A DNA stretch of 64,000 bases from Actinopolymorpha singaporensis (GTDB lineage Bacteria > Actinomycetota > Actinomycetes > Propionibacteriales > Actinopolymorphaceae). How positions within the stretch are numbered: the stretch's first letter is position 1; each line of letters opens with the position of its first letter. The stretch lies in NCBI RefSeq assembly GCF_900104745.1, contig NZ_LT629732.1, positions 2,715,981-2,779,980 on the forward strand, written 5' to 3'. This document shows positions 33,609 to 41,999 of the stretch, in pieces. The notes under the pieces were generated by a model. It saw only the letters and a list, made by a program, of their open reading frames with translations. It did no database searches and was not told the DNA's origin. The translations under genes and the position numbers were made by a program.

Positions 33609-34453
33609 GCGCGCGCCTGCGCCCCGCCGTCGCCGTCCTCGCCGCGGCAACGCTGGCCGGGCTGGCCGGGCTGGTCGGCCTGGCCGGCTGCGGGGGCGGT
33701 ACGAACTCCGCCGGCGACGACTCCGGCAACCCTCCCGGCAGGAGTGCCACCAGCACGAAGTCCCACATGCCGAAGGTCTCCGGGACGATCACGGTGTTCG
33801 CCGCCGCCTCCCTGACCGAGTCCTTCACCACGCTGGGCAAGGAGTTCGAGGCCGCCCACCCGGGCGTCACGGTGCGGCTCAGCTTCGGCGGCAGCTCCGC
33901 CCTGGCCACCCAGATCAACCAGGGCGCCCCCGCGGACGTGTTCGCCTCGGCCGCCCCGGCCAACATGCAGGCCGTGACCGAGCAGGGTCACGGGGCCGGC
34001 AGCCCGACCACCTTCGTCCGCAACCAGCTCGTGATCGCGGTGCCGAAGGGAAACCCGAAACACGTGCGAGGGCTGGACGATCTGACGAGGCCGGGGACGA
34101 AGGTCGCGCTGTGCGCGGAGCAGGTGCCCTGCGGCGCGGCAGCACGAAGGGCCCTGACGGCGGCCCACGTGAAGCTCACTCCGGTGACGCTGGAGCCCGA
34201 TGTCAAGGGCGCCCTGACAAAGGTCAGGATCCGCGAGGTCGACGCGGCACTCGTCTACCGCACGGACGTCCGCTCGGCCGCCTCCGACGTCGACGGGGTG
34301 GAGTTTCCCGAGTCGGCCAAGGCGGTCAACGCGTACCCCATCGTCGTTCTGAAGGACGGCCGGAACCCGAACGGTGGCAGGAGATTCGTCGACTACGTGC
34401 TGTCCGGTCGTGGACGGGACGTGCTCACCCGCGCGGGGTTCCGGACTCCGTAG
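33605..34453 (+). CDS. modA: Molybdate ABC transporter substrate-binding lipoprotein ModA
   Basis: 282 aa. Signal peptide with lipobox G-L-A-G-C, then the ModA fold: V-F-A-A-A-S-L-T-E-S-F near residue 65, G-G-S-S-A-L-A-T-Q-I and P-A-D-V-F-A-S-A, which contain the serines and Asp that hold molybdate or tungstate, and A-L-V-Y-R-T-D-V. It is coupled to the Mop-domain regulator. modB and modC do not follow; the next gene is a DUF4037 protein. Confidence 0.9.
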   Translation: MSARLRPAVAVLAAATLAGLAGLVGLAGCGGGTNSAGDDSGNPPGRSATSTKSHMPKVSGTITVFAAASLTESFTTLGKEFEAAHPGVTVRLSFGGSSALATQINQGAPADVFASAAPANMQAVTEQGHGAGSPTTFVRNQLVIAVPKGNPKHVRGLDDLTRPGTKVALCAEQVPCGAAARRALTAAHVKLTPVTLEPDVKGALTKVRIREVDAALVYRTDVRSAASDVDGVEFPESAKAVNAYPIVVLKDGRNPNGGRRFVDYVLSGRGRDVLTRAGFRTP

Positions 34454-34456
34454 AGT
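34451..34456 (+). promoter_or_regulatory. Possible leaderless -10 box overlapping the modA stop
   Basis: TAGAGT, eight bases, then ATG 34465. The first three bases are the modA stop codon. Confidence 0.35.
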
Positions 34457-34464
34457 CCATCTCC

Positions 34465-35490
34465 ATGACGGGATTCGCTTCCGGCAGGGAGCTCAGCGCG
34501 CGGTTCTACCACGAGGCCGTGCGGCCGGTCCTGGACGCGACGTCTCCGGGGTTGCCGCACAGCGCGGCGCTTCTCGGCCGGGGCTCGGAGGTGCTGGGCT
34601 TCGACGACGAGATGTCCGCGGACCACGACTGGGATGCGCGCGTGCTGGTCTTCCTCTGTGAGAAGGACCAGGCCCGGCACGGTGATGCTCTCGACGACGC
34701 ACTGCGGGCGCGGCTGCCCGCCAGGTTCGCGGACCATCCGACCAAATACGAGATCCACACCCTGCGTGGCTATTTCCTCACCCACCTGGGTTTCGACCTC
34801 GACGACGAGCTCGATGCGCACGACTGGCTCACCTTTCCCGAGGAACGACTCCGGATGTTCACCGCCGGCGCCGTCCACCACGACGACGTCGGGCTGCAGG
34901 CTGTCCGTGACCGGTTCGCCTACTACCCGCACGACGTCTGGCTCTACCTCCTGCTGGCGGGTTGGTGGCGGGTCCATCCCGAGGCCAACCTGGTCGGTCG
35001 AACCGGCTACGTGGGTGACGAACTCGGGTCGGCGATCATCGGTGCTCAGCTGGTGCACGACCTGATGGCGTTGTGTTTTCTGATGGAACGCCAGTACGCG
35101 CCGTACTCCAAGTGGTTCGGCACCGCCTTCTCCAAGCTCGCCTGCGGCGCCGGGCTGTCGCCCGTACTCACGCGGGCTCTTCGGGCGGTCAGCTGGCCCG
35201 AACGCCAGGAGGCGTTGGCAGTGGCCTACGAATCGGTCGCGGCCATGCACAACGCGCTGGGTGTCACCGAGCCCGTCTCCACCGAGGTGCACCAGCTGTG
35301 GAACCGCCCGTTCGAGGTCGTCTGGGGAGACTTCCCCGGCGCGCTTCGGACGCGGATCACGGACCCGGCGGTGGACCGCATCGCACGCCGCTGGCCGGTC
35401 GGACGGATCGACCAGGTACGAGACCTGTTGCCGGTGCCGCGCCACCGGCAGGAGTTGCTGCGCCTGTACGAGGAGCCTGACGAGAGGTAG
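34465..35490 (+). CDS. DUF4037 protein, nucleotidyltransferase-like
   Basis: 341 aa. The start L-L-G-R-G-S-E-V-L-G-F-D-D-E-M-S-A-D-H-D-W resembles the G-S-x(n)-D-x-D region of minimal nucleotidyltransferases, and the middle region with D-W-L-T-F-P-E-E-R-L is typical of DUF4037. The substrate is not known. It lies 11 bases after modA, without a Shine-Dalgarno sequence. Confidence 0.72.
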   Translation: MTGFASGRELSARFYHEAVRPVLDATSPGLPHSAALLGRGSEVLGFDDEMSADHDWDARVLVFLCEKDQARHGDALDDALRARLPARFADHPTKYEIHTLRGYFLTHLGFDLDDELDAHDWLTFPEERLRMFTAGAVHHDDVGLQAVRDRFAYYPHDVWLYLLLAGWWRVHPEANLVGRTGYVGDELGSAIIGAQLVHDLMALCFLMERQYAPYSKWFGTAFSKLACGAGLSPVLTRALRAVSWPERQEALAVAYESVAAMHNALGVTEPVSTEVHQLWNRPFEVVWGDFPGALRTRITDPAVDRIARRWPVGRIDQVRDLLPVPRHRQELLRLYEEPDER

Positions 35491-35518
35491 TCGTTCGCGC
35501 CCGCGGGGGAGTGGGGCG

Positions 35519-35524
35519 TACTGT
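35519..35524 (+). promoter_or_regulatory. -10 box of a leaderless promoter
   Basis: TACTGT, seven bases, then ATG 35532. Confidence 0.45.
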
Positions 35525-35531
35525 CCGCGGG

Positions 35532-36698
35532 ATGAGTGAGCTGGTTCCCGTGCTGTGGATCTGCGGGCCGCCGGGAGTAGGCAAGTCGGCGGTCGGCTGG
35601 GAGGTCTTCACCCAGTTGGTCGGCTCCGGTGTGAACGCCGCCTACGTCGACCTGGACCAGCTCGGCATGTGTTATCCCGAGCCCGCGGACGATCCGGGCC
35701 GCCACCGGATGCAGGCGACGAACCTCGCTGCCGTCGTGGCCAACTACGCGGCCGCCGGGGTCAGGTGTGTGGTCGCCTCGGGGCTCCTCGACCCCGAGAG
35801 CGACGCACCGGTGGGGCCGCTGCCGCGGGCGGCGGTGACCGTGTGCCGGTTGCGGGCCGCCGACGACGTACTCCGTGAGCGGTTCGTCGGCCGCGGCGTC
35901 CAGGCCGAGCTGGTGGACGCCGTCCTACGGGAGGCGGCGGCGCTGGACGCCGGCGACTCCGGCGACGTCCGAGTCGACACCACCGGCCTGCCCGTCCCCG
36001 AGGTGGTACGCCTGGTGCGTGCGCGGATCGGGCAGTGGCCGGGCCCGGCAGGGACGGTCTCGGCTGCCGGGCCGGCGCCGCGACGGATCAGCCACGCACC
36101 CGGTCCGATCGTGTGGGTGTGCGGCGCCAGTGGGGTCGGCAAGTCAACGGTGGGTTGGCAGTTGTTCGAGCACGCGCGGGCAGGGGGCGTGCCCGCGGCG
36201 TTCGTCGACCTGGACCAGCTCGGCCACTTCCGGGTCCAGGCCCCTGGCGTGGATCCCCACCAGATCAGGGCGAACAACCTCGCGGCAGTGTGGGACACGT
36301 TCCATGCCGGCGGAGCTCGGTGCCTGGTCGTCAACGGGCCGGTCGACGACCCCGCCTCGGTACGCACCTACGCCGACGCGGTGCCGGCCGCGACGCTGAC
36401 CGTGTGCCGGCTCCACGCCGGGACGGAGGAACTGACCCGCCGGATGCTGAGGCGCGGCCGGGGCGGCAGCTGGTGGCAGCCCGGCGATCTGCTGAGAGGC
36501 CAGCCGGACTCCTTCCTGCGGGAGATGGCGAACGACGCGGCGACGGCCGCGGCCCGCCTGGAGCAAGCCGGGGTTGGCGACCTCCGGGTCGACACGGACG
36601 GGCGTACGGTCGAGCAGGTGGTGCAAGCCGTCCTTGCCCGTACCGGCGGCTGGCCGGCTACGGCCCGACCGATGTCTGCTTGTCCCGGGCGGCGGTGA
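35532..36698 (+). CDS. Tandem-duplicated P-loop kinase-like protein
   Basis: 388 aa made of two copies of one P-loop domain. Copy 1 starts W-I-C-G-P-P-G-V-G-K-S (residue about 9), copy 2 W-V-C-G-A-S-G-V-G-K-S-T (about 194). Each continues with a Y/F-V-D-L-D-Q-L-G strand, T/A-N-N-L-A-A-V, and a V-T-V-C-R-L strand, then ends V-R/L-R-V-D-T. Both nucleotide sites look complete. The fold is close to adenylylsulfate or shikimate kinase types; no substrate is evident. The last 41 bases overlap the convergent transporter gene. Confidence 0.75.
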   Translation: MSELVPVLWICGPPGVGKSAVGWEVFTQLVGSGVNAAYVDLDQLGMCYPEPADDPGRHRMQATNLAAVVANYAAAGVRCVVASGLLDPESDAPVGPLPRAAVTVCRLRAADDVLRERFVGRGVQAELVDAVLREAAALDAGDSGDVRVDTTGLPVPEVVRLVRARIGQWPGPAGTVSAAGPAPRRISHAPGPIVWVCGASGVGKSTVGWQLFEHARAGGVPAAFVDLDQLGHFRVQAPGVDPHQIRANNLAAVWDTFHAGGARCLVVNGPVDDPASVRTYADAVPAATLTVCRLHAGTEELTRRMLRRGRGGSWWQPGDLLRGQPDSFLREMANDAATAAARLEQAGVGDLRVDTDGRTVEQVVQAVLARTGGWPATARPMSACPGRR

Positions 36699-37683
36699 CC
36701 CCGGACACCGTGACTGCCAGCACCATCAGTGCCGAACCCAGCAACAGCCAGCCGGTGGGCATCGGCTCGGACGGCACGAGGGCGTCCAGCGCGATTCCGC
36801 ACACCAGCTGGCCGGACAGGGCCGCCAGCACCGTCCGCAGTACGCCGATCGACCTGGCCGCGATCATGTTCGCGCCGGTGACCACGAGGGCGAGCACGCC
36901 ACCGAGGTAGGCCCACCAGGTTGCCGGCCAGCCGGCGAACGGCAGGGCACCCACAGTGGCGAGCACTCCCGCGGCCAGGCCGAGCGCGGTGGTGCCCACC
37001 GTCGCGTTCACCAGCGACGCCGCGCCCACGTTGCGGGCAACCGTCGCCAGCCTGGCGTTCAGTGCGGCCTGGACCGACCGTCCCATGCCGAGGACCAGGA
37101 CGAAGACGATCACCGCGAGCGCCACGTGGGCTGCCGAATGACCGATCTGAGCGACGGCCATCGCGACGACGGCCAGCGCCGCCCCGGCCACCCTTCCCGT
37201 ACTCACCGGGAGTCGACCGGAGGAGCCGAGACCGACCCGGTCGGCGGCGAGGCCGCCCACTCCGGTGCCGCAGACCGAGACGACGGTGAACAACGCAACT
37301 CCGAGGATCGGCGCGGCCAGGGCAGTACCGGCGACCGAAGCCGCTCCCAGGACGCCGCCCAGGTAGGCCCACCACGGCAACCGTTCGCGAGCGACGCGCC
37401 GCAACGAGGTTCGCACGGCCGGTGAGGCGAAGGCGATCACGAGCAGGAGCACGGTGGCGAGTCCGTTGCTGACCAGCGCCGCGGTCACCGGCGTGCCGAG
37501 GCCGGTGGCCAGGCGGCCGTTCACCAGTGCCTGCGCGGCCGAGGCGGCGCCACCGGTGACGGCGACGGCCACCGCACCCGCTTGTCCGACGACGCCCGAC
37601 AGCAACCGCCGGTCGTGCGTGTCGTCGGTCGGCGCCGTGCGGGAGACGCCAGGGTTCGGTGTCCGCGGTGGCGAGGGGCTCAC
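36658..37683 (-). CDS. DMT-superfamily transporter with two fused YdcZ domains
   Basis: 341 aa and about ten hydrophobic helices. Two homologous halves: each has N-G/A-R-L-A-T followed later by W-W-A-Y-L-G-G-V-L, at about residues 20-70 and 190-245. Single-domain YdcZ (DUF606) proteins have about 150 residues, so this is a fusion of two. The GTG 37683 overlaps the stop of the upstream dehydratase gene as GTGA. Its place in the sugar-acid operon suggests uptake or export of the substrate or a product. Confidence 0.8.
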   Translation of the reverse strand: MSPSPPRTPNPGVSRTAPTDDTHDRRLLSGVVGQAGAVAVAVTGGAASAAQALVNGRLATGLGTPVTAALVSNGLATVLLLVIAFASPAVRTSLRRVARERLPWWAYLGGVLGAASVAGTALAAPILGVALFTVVSVCGTGVGGLAADRVGLGSSGRLPVSTGRVAGAALAVVAMAVAQIGHSAAHVALAVIVFVLVLGMGRSVQAALNARLATVARNVGAASLVNATVGTTALGLAAGVLATVGALPFAGWPATWWAYLGGVLALVVTGANMIAARSIGVLRTVLAALSGQLVCGIALDALVPSEPMPTGWLLLGSALMVLAVTVSGVTAARDKQTSVGP

Positions 37684-38729
37684 TCCCACTCGAAACCGGG
37701 TCCCTGCGGAGCAAGCGCGCAGCCGCCCTCGAGTCGCGGGAACGCCGACGGCGACGACCGCAGGCCGGTCTCCAGCCAGACCGCGGTCGGTGCGCACAGC
37801 AGCAGGCTCAGCGCAGCCGGACCACCGCCGTGAGAGGCGTACGGTACGCCGAACGCCGAGGCCAGCGCTCCGACCGCGCGGATCTCGGTCGGCCCGCCCG
37901 CGCGGCGGAGGTCCGGCTGAACGATGTCGCAGCCACGGCGTTGGAAGAACTCACGGAACTGGCGGGCACCGTAGAGATTCTCACCCGCAGCGACCGGGAT
38001 GAGCAGCCGGCTGGTGAGTTCGGCGTAACCCGCGAAGTCCTGTGCGGGCAGTGGTTCCTCGAACCACGTCACGCCCAGCTCGCCGAACGCCTCGCCCCGG
38101 CGCAGCGCCTCGCTGAGTGTCAAGACCTGGTTGGCGTCGACCATGAGCGCGACGTCGGGGCCGACCTGCGACCGGACTGCCTCGATCCGGCGTACGTCGT
38201 CGTCCAGGTCACCGGCGCCCACCTTGATCTTCACCCCGCGAAAGCCCTGCGCGACCGCCTCGCCGCACTGCTGCCGGAGTTCGTCGAGGTCGTAGTTGGA
38301 CCAGCCGACCATCGCGTACGCGGGTACGCGATCGCGGTGGGCGCCCCAGAGTTGGTACGTCGGCACGCCGTGGGCCTTGCCCAGCAGGTCCCACAACGCG
38401 ACGTCGACCGCGCTGATGCCGAACGTCGCGAACCCCGCGGTGCCGTGGTACTCGGTCTCCATCTTCAGCGACTCCACGATCGCCGGGATCCGGGTGGCGT
38501 CCTGGCCGACCACCAGCGGAGCGAGCACCTCGTCGATGAAGACCGACAACGCCTTCGGCGCCCCGTCGATCCGCCCGAATGACGACGAGCCGCGCCCGAC
38601 CAGTCCGCCTTCGGACTCGATCTCCACGCTCACCGAACCGCCGCCGGTCAGGGTCTGCAGGGCGTCGCGGATCGGCCGGGCCGCGTGCGGGCGCACCGAG
38701 TAGGCCGTACGCACTTCCTTCACCCGCAT
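37680..38729 (-). CDS. Mandelate racemase/muconate lactonizing enzyme family protein
   Basis: 349 aa, enolase superfamily. The barrel shows G-V-K-I-K-V-G (KxK base), M-V-D-A-N-Q (Asp), W-F-E-E-P-L (Glu) and A-G-E-N-L (Glu) for magnesium, and an S-H-G-G-G histidine late in the barrel. These enzymes abstract the alpha proton of a carboxylate; sugar-acid dehydratase is most likely here. ATG 38729 (GGGGAAGA upstream) matches the family N-terminus; a GTG at 38786 overlapping the previous stop is possible. Confidence 0.83.
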   Translation of the reverse strand: MRVKEVRTAYSVRPHAARPIRDALQTLTGGGSVSVEIESEGGLVGRGSSSFGRIDGAPKALSVFIDEVLAPLVVGQDATRIPAIVESLKMETEYHGTAGFATFGISAVDVALWDLLGKAHGVPTYQLWGAHRDRVPAYAMVGWSNYDLDELRQQCGEAVAQGFRGVKIKVGAGDLDDDVRRIEAVRSQVGPDVALMVDANQVLTLSEALRRGEAFGELGVTWFEEPLPAQDFAGYAELTSRLLIPVAAGENLYGARQFREFFQRRGCDIVQPDLRRAGGPTEIRAVGALASAFGVPYASHGGGPAALSLLLCAPTAVWLETGLRSSPSAFPRLEGGCALAPQGPGFEWE

Positions 38730-38782
38730 GACTGTCTTCCCCGCCTCGTCTCGTTGCGTTGGTTCTGCGGCTTCGTACGCTG

Positions 38783-39961
38783 TCACCAGTCGGAGACGGA
38801 GTTGTCCTCCCGGCGGAGGATGTGCGTGCCCGCCATCTGATAGGGCTCGGCGAGTGCCGCCTCGTCGTCCAACTCCACGCCGAGGCCGGGGGATCCGCCG
38901 CTGTAGAGGTTGCCGCCCTCCAGCCGCATGTCGGTGGTCACGATGTCGGCGAGGATGTCCGGCCGCCAGGTGAGTTCCTGGACGGCGAACAGCGGTGTGG
39001 ACAGGTCGAAGTGCAGGCAGGCCGCGGTTGACACCGGCCCGAGTGGGTTGTGCGGGACCTGTTCGATGTAGTGCGTCTCACACCAGCCGGCGACTTTGCG
39101 TGCCTCGGTGAGGCCACCGCAGATGCACAGGTCCACCCGGCAGTAGTCCATCAGGTCCTGTTCGACGAGTTCGCGCCAGTCCCACTTGCTCGGAAGCTGC
39201 TCGCCGGTGGCGATCGGCACCGAGATGTGCTGGCGCAGGTAGGCGAACTCCGAGGGGTTCTCCGCCCGCAGTGGATCCTCGATGAAGAACGGCCGCATGG
39301 GCTGGAGCTCGCGGGCCAGTTCGATGGCGTACGGCGGAGTGGTGCGCTGGTGGAAGTCTACGCAGATCTCGACCTCCGGGCCCACCGCGTCCCGCAGCGC
39401 GCCGAAGGCCTCCACGGTCCACCGCACCGCTCGGGACTGTTCGTAGATGCCTTCCGCGCCCTGCCTGCTGCCCTCGCCGGCCCCGAACCGGATGAACTGC
39501 CAGCCCTGTTCGACCTGGCCCTTCGCGTAGTCGACCATCGCGTCGATCGCGCCGCGTGGGCCGTGGCCGGCGCCAGGTTGCTGAACGTGGCAGTAGCAGC
39601 GTGCGTAGTCGCGGGTGCGTCCGCCCAGCAGGTCGTAGACAGGGACGCCGAGTACCTTGCCGCGCAGGTCCCACAGCGCGATGTCGATGGCAGCCACAGC
39701 GGCGGAGTGGACGTGCCCGCCACGGAAGAAGTGGCCGCGCCACAGCGTCTGCCAGATGTGTTCGATCCGGGTCGGGTCCATCCCGCGGAGGATGGGTGCG
39801 AAGCTCTCGACCATCCCGCGTACCGCCAGCTCACGGCCCGTGACCCCGGCCTCACCGAGACCGGTCACACCCTCGTCGGTGTAGATCTTCACGAACGTGT
39901 AGTTGCGGCTCGGGCGCTCGCGGTCGTGGACCAGGAAAGTCTTGACGTCCGTGATCTTCAT
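38783..39961 (-). CDS. Enolase-superfamily sugar-acid dehydratase (mannonate/galactonate dehydratase type)
   Basis: 392 aa. It begins M-K-I-T-D-V-K-T-F like the D-galactonate/mannonate dehydratase group. Magnesium ligands: Asp in I-C-V-D-F-H-Q, Glu in F-F-I-E-D-P-L and Glu in A-T-G-E-Q-L; the catalytic His follows in V-P-H-N-P-L-G-P-V, and the H of V-D-F-H fits the mannonate dehydratase type. It is the first gene of the minus-strand operon. GAGGAG lies just upstream of the ATG. Confidence 0.85.
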   Translation of the reverse strand: MKITDVKTFLVHDRERPSRNYTFVKIYTDEGVTGLGEAGVTGRELAVRGMVESFAPILRGMDPTRIEHIWQTLWRGHFFRGGHVHSAAVAAIDIALWDLRGKVLGVPVYDLLGGRTRDYARCYCHVQQPGAGHGPRGAIDAMVDYAKGQVEQGWQFIRFGAGEGSRQGAEGIYEQSRAVRWTVEAFGALRDAVGPEVEICVDFHQRTTPPYAIELARELQPMRPFFIEDPLRAENPSEFAYLRQHISVPIATGEQLPSKWDWRELVEQDLMDYCRVDLCICGGLTEARKVAGWCETHYIEQVPHNPLGPVSTAACLHFDLSTPLFAVQELTWRPDILADIVTTDMRLEGGNLYSGGSPGLGVELDDEAALAEPYQMAGTHILRREDNSVSDW

Positions 39962-40283
39962 GAGTCTCCTCATGGACGTACGGGGCCCGGCGGGCCGGAC
40001 GCCCGCCGTGATTTCCTTCGATACTAGGGCGAACCACGCCCGAGTCGGTCGGTGGGCAAACGCTGTCCGTTGTCGGACAACTGTCGTCTGCCGTCGGCGG
40101 TGACGAACTGGACCGGCGCGGCCGGGCACTGCCCGCCGGGCTGCTGTTCAGGCGGGCAGTTGTCACAATGGGGTCCCGCTCGCATGCAGGCGCAAGCCGA
40201 GCTTGCCTGCGACAGTTCGGGTTTTGAAACGTTGCACAGGACACTGCTAGCGTGCCCCGTCCGGAACCGGCCGAGGAGGACTA
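39962..40283. promoter_or_regulatory. Divergent control region of the sugar-acid operon and MHS transporter
   Basis: The 322 bases hold no gene. Present are TGTCCG-TTGT-CGGACA at 40064-40079 overlapping TTGTC-G-GACAA at 40070-40080, the latter of the kind bound by FadR-type GntR proteins; and near the plus-strand start, a LacI-like site inside a promoter (separate entry). Confidence 0.55.
40224..40253 (+). promoter_or_regulatory. Promoter of the MHS transporter with a LacI-like operator
   Basis: TTGAAA at 40224-40229, 18 bases, TAGCGT at 40248-40253. TGAAACGTTGCA (40225-40236) is an imperfect palindrome centred on ACGT, as in LacI-family sites, and covers the -35. Confidence 0.55.
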
Positions 40284-41684
40284 GTGAGTTCACAGAAATC
40301 CGCCAGACCGACCGTGGAGAAGGAACAACCATCCGGGGTGTTGCGCCGAGCGATCGCCGCGTCGGCCATCGGGAACGGAACCGAGTGGTTCGACTACGGC
40401 ATCTACTCGTACGGCGTCATCTACATCTCGGCCGCGTTCTTCCCGGGTGACACCCAGAACGCGACGCTGTTTGCTCTGTTGACGTTCGCGGTGTCGTTCC
40501 TCGTCCGCCCGCTGGGTGGTCTGATCTGGGGGCCGCTGGGTGACCGGCTCGGCCGCAAACACGTGCTCGCGCTGACGATCCTGCTGATGTCCGGTGCGAC
40601 CCTGGCGGTAGGGCTCATTCCCACCTACCACTCCATCGGACTGTGGGCGCCCGCACTGCTGGTCGTCCTGCGGATGATCCAGGGGTTCTCGACCGGTGGC
40701 GAGTACGGCGGTGCGGCGACGTTCATGGCCGAGTACGCGCCCAGCCGGCGTCGTGGCTTCTTCGGCAGCTTCCTCGAGTTCGGCACCCTGGCGGGCTTCT
40801 CGCTCGGTGCTCTGCTGATGCTCGGCTGCTCGTTGGCGCTCGGCGACGAGACCATGCACGCGTGGGGCTGGCGGTTGCCGTTCCTCGTGGCCGCGCCGCT
40901 GGGTCTGATCGGCGTCTACCTGCGCTCCAGGCTGGAGGACACGCCGGTGTTCCAGGAGCTGGAGGCATCGGGTGAGAAGGAGAGGATCCACCACCCGTTC
41001 CGGAGCCTGATCACGGAGTACTGGCGGCCCATCCTCCAGCTCGGTGGGCTGGTGATCGCACTGAACGTCGTCAACTACACCTTGCTGACGTACATGCCGA
41101 CCTACCTCAAGACTGAGATCGGCCTGAGCGCGAACGTCTCGCTGGTCGTCCCGATCATCGGCATGCTGGCGATGATGCTGTTCGTGCCGTTCGCAGGTGC
41201 GTTCTCCGACCGGTTCGGCCGCAAGCCGATGTGGTGGCTGTCGCTCGGCGGGCTGTTCATCGCGGTCGTGCCGATGTTCATGCTGATGGCGACGAACGTC
41301 GTGGGGGCGATCATCGGGTTCGCCGTCCTCGGCCTGCTCTACGTCCCGCAGCTGGCGACGATCTCCGCGACGTTCCCGGCGATGTTCCCCACCCACATCA
41401 GGTATGCCGGGTTCGCGATCGCCTACAACGTCTCGACGTCGTTGTTCGGAGGCACGGCACCGGCCGTCAACGACTGGCTGACGGCGAAGACGGGAGTCGC
41501 GCTCACGCCGGCGTTCTACATGATGGCCGCCTGCGCGATCGGCGCCATCTCGCTGGTCCGGATCCCCGAGACCAGCCGGTGCCCGATCAACGGAACCGAG
41601 GTGCCCGGCACCGAGGACGCCCCGCCGCCGGTCGCGCTGGAGCCGGCGGGCGCACCTGCCCCGGCTGCGGCCCGCTCCACCTGA
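40284..41684 (+). CDS. MFS transporter of the metabolite:H+ symporter (ProP-like) family
   Basis: 466 aa, 12 helices. Family marks: G-N-G-T-E-W-F-D-Y-G-I-Y in helix 1, G-D-R-L-G-R-K in the loop 2-3, R-M-I-Q-G-F-S-T-G-G-E-Y-G-G in helix 4 and F-S-D-R-F-G-R-K in the second half. Relatives carry alpha-ketoglutarate, citrate, shikimate or proline/betaine. Divergence from the dehydratase operon suggests uptake of the sugar acid or related acid. GTG with GAGGAGG upstream. A strong hairpin follows. Confidence 0.87.
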   Translation: MSSQKSARPTVEKEQPSGVLRRAIAASAIGNGTEWFDYGIYSYGVIYISAAFFPGDTQNATLFALLTFAVSFLVRPLGGLIWGPLGDRLGRKHVLALTILLMSGATLAVGLIPTYHSIGLWAPALLVVLRMIQGFSTGGEYGGAATFMAEYAPSRRRGFFGSFLEFGTLAGFSLGALLMLGCSLALGDETMHAWGWRLPFLVAAPLGLIGVYLRSRLEDTPVFQELEASGEKERIHHPFRSLITEYWRPILQLGGLVIALNVVNYTLLTYMPTYLKTEIGLSANVSLVVPIIGMLAMMLFVPFAGAFSDRFGRKPMWWLSLGGLFIAVVPMFMLMATNVVGAIIGFAVLGLLYVPQLATISATFPAMFPTHIRYAGFAIAYNVSTSLFGGTAPAVNDWLTAKTGVALTPAFYMMAACAIGAISLVRIPETSRCPINGTEVPGTEDAPPPVALEPAGAPAPAAARST

Positions 41685-41728
41685 GTGCAGGGCCAGGCAT
41701 GCTCGGCTGACCCGGCTTGCTGGACGAA

Positions 41729-41765
41729 AGTCCTGCCCCGACGCGATCGGCGTCGGGGCAGGACT
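41729..41765 (+). terminator. Strong hairpin terminator after the MHS transporter
   Basis: Perfect 16-base stem (AGTCCTGCCCCGACGC and its complement) with a 5-base loop, 44 bases after the stop. Confidence 0.82.
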
Positions 41766-41999
41766 GCGTCTGGCTGAAGGATCCTTTCGCCGAAAGGAAC
41801 GACTCGTCGGCAGGCGCCGCCACCGCTGAGGGAGTTCGTCGAAAGACGTCTGCCGTAGGAAGTGTCCTACCGGACCTACCCGGCGGGTGCGCATCGGACC
41901 ATGGATCATGGTGTCAAGAAGTACACATCGTGGTGGTGTGACCTCACCGTGGTGTGGTTGATCATGTCGAGTGAGACGGCGATCTTGCGGGAGGAATGC
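41766..41999 (+). promoter_or_regulatory. Upstream region of the monooxygenase gene, with palindromes
   Basis: No gene. A perfect inverted repeat ACCATG-GAT-CATGGT is at 41898-41912; GGTG-TGACCT-CACC follows near 41936. Either may bind a regulator; no clear -35/-10 pair was picked. Confidence 0.4.
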
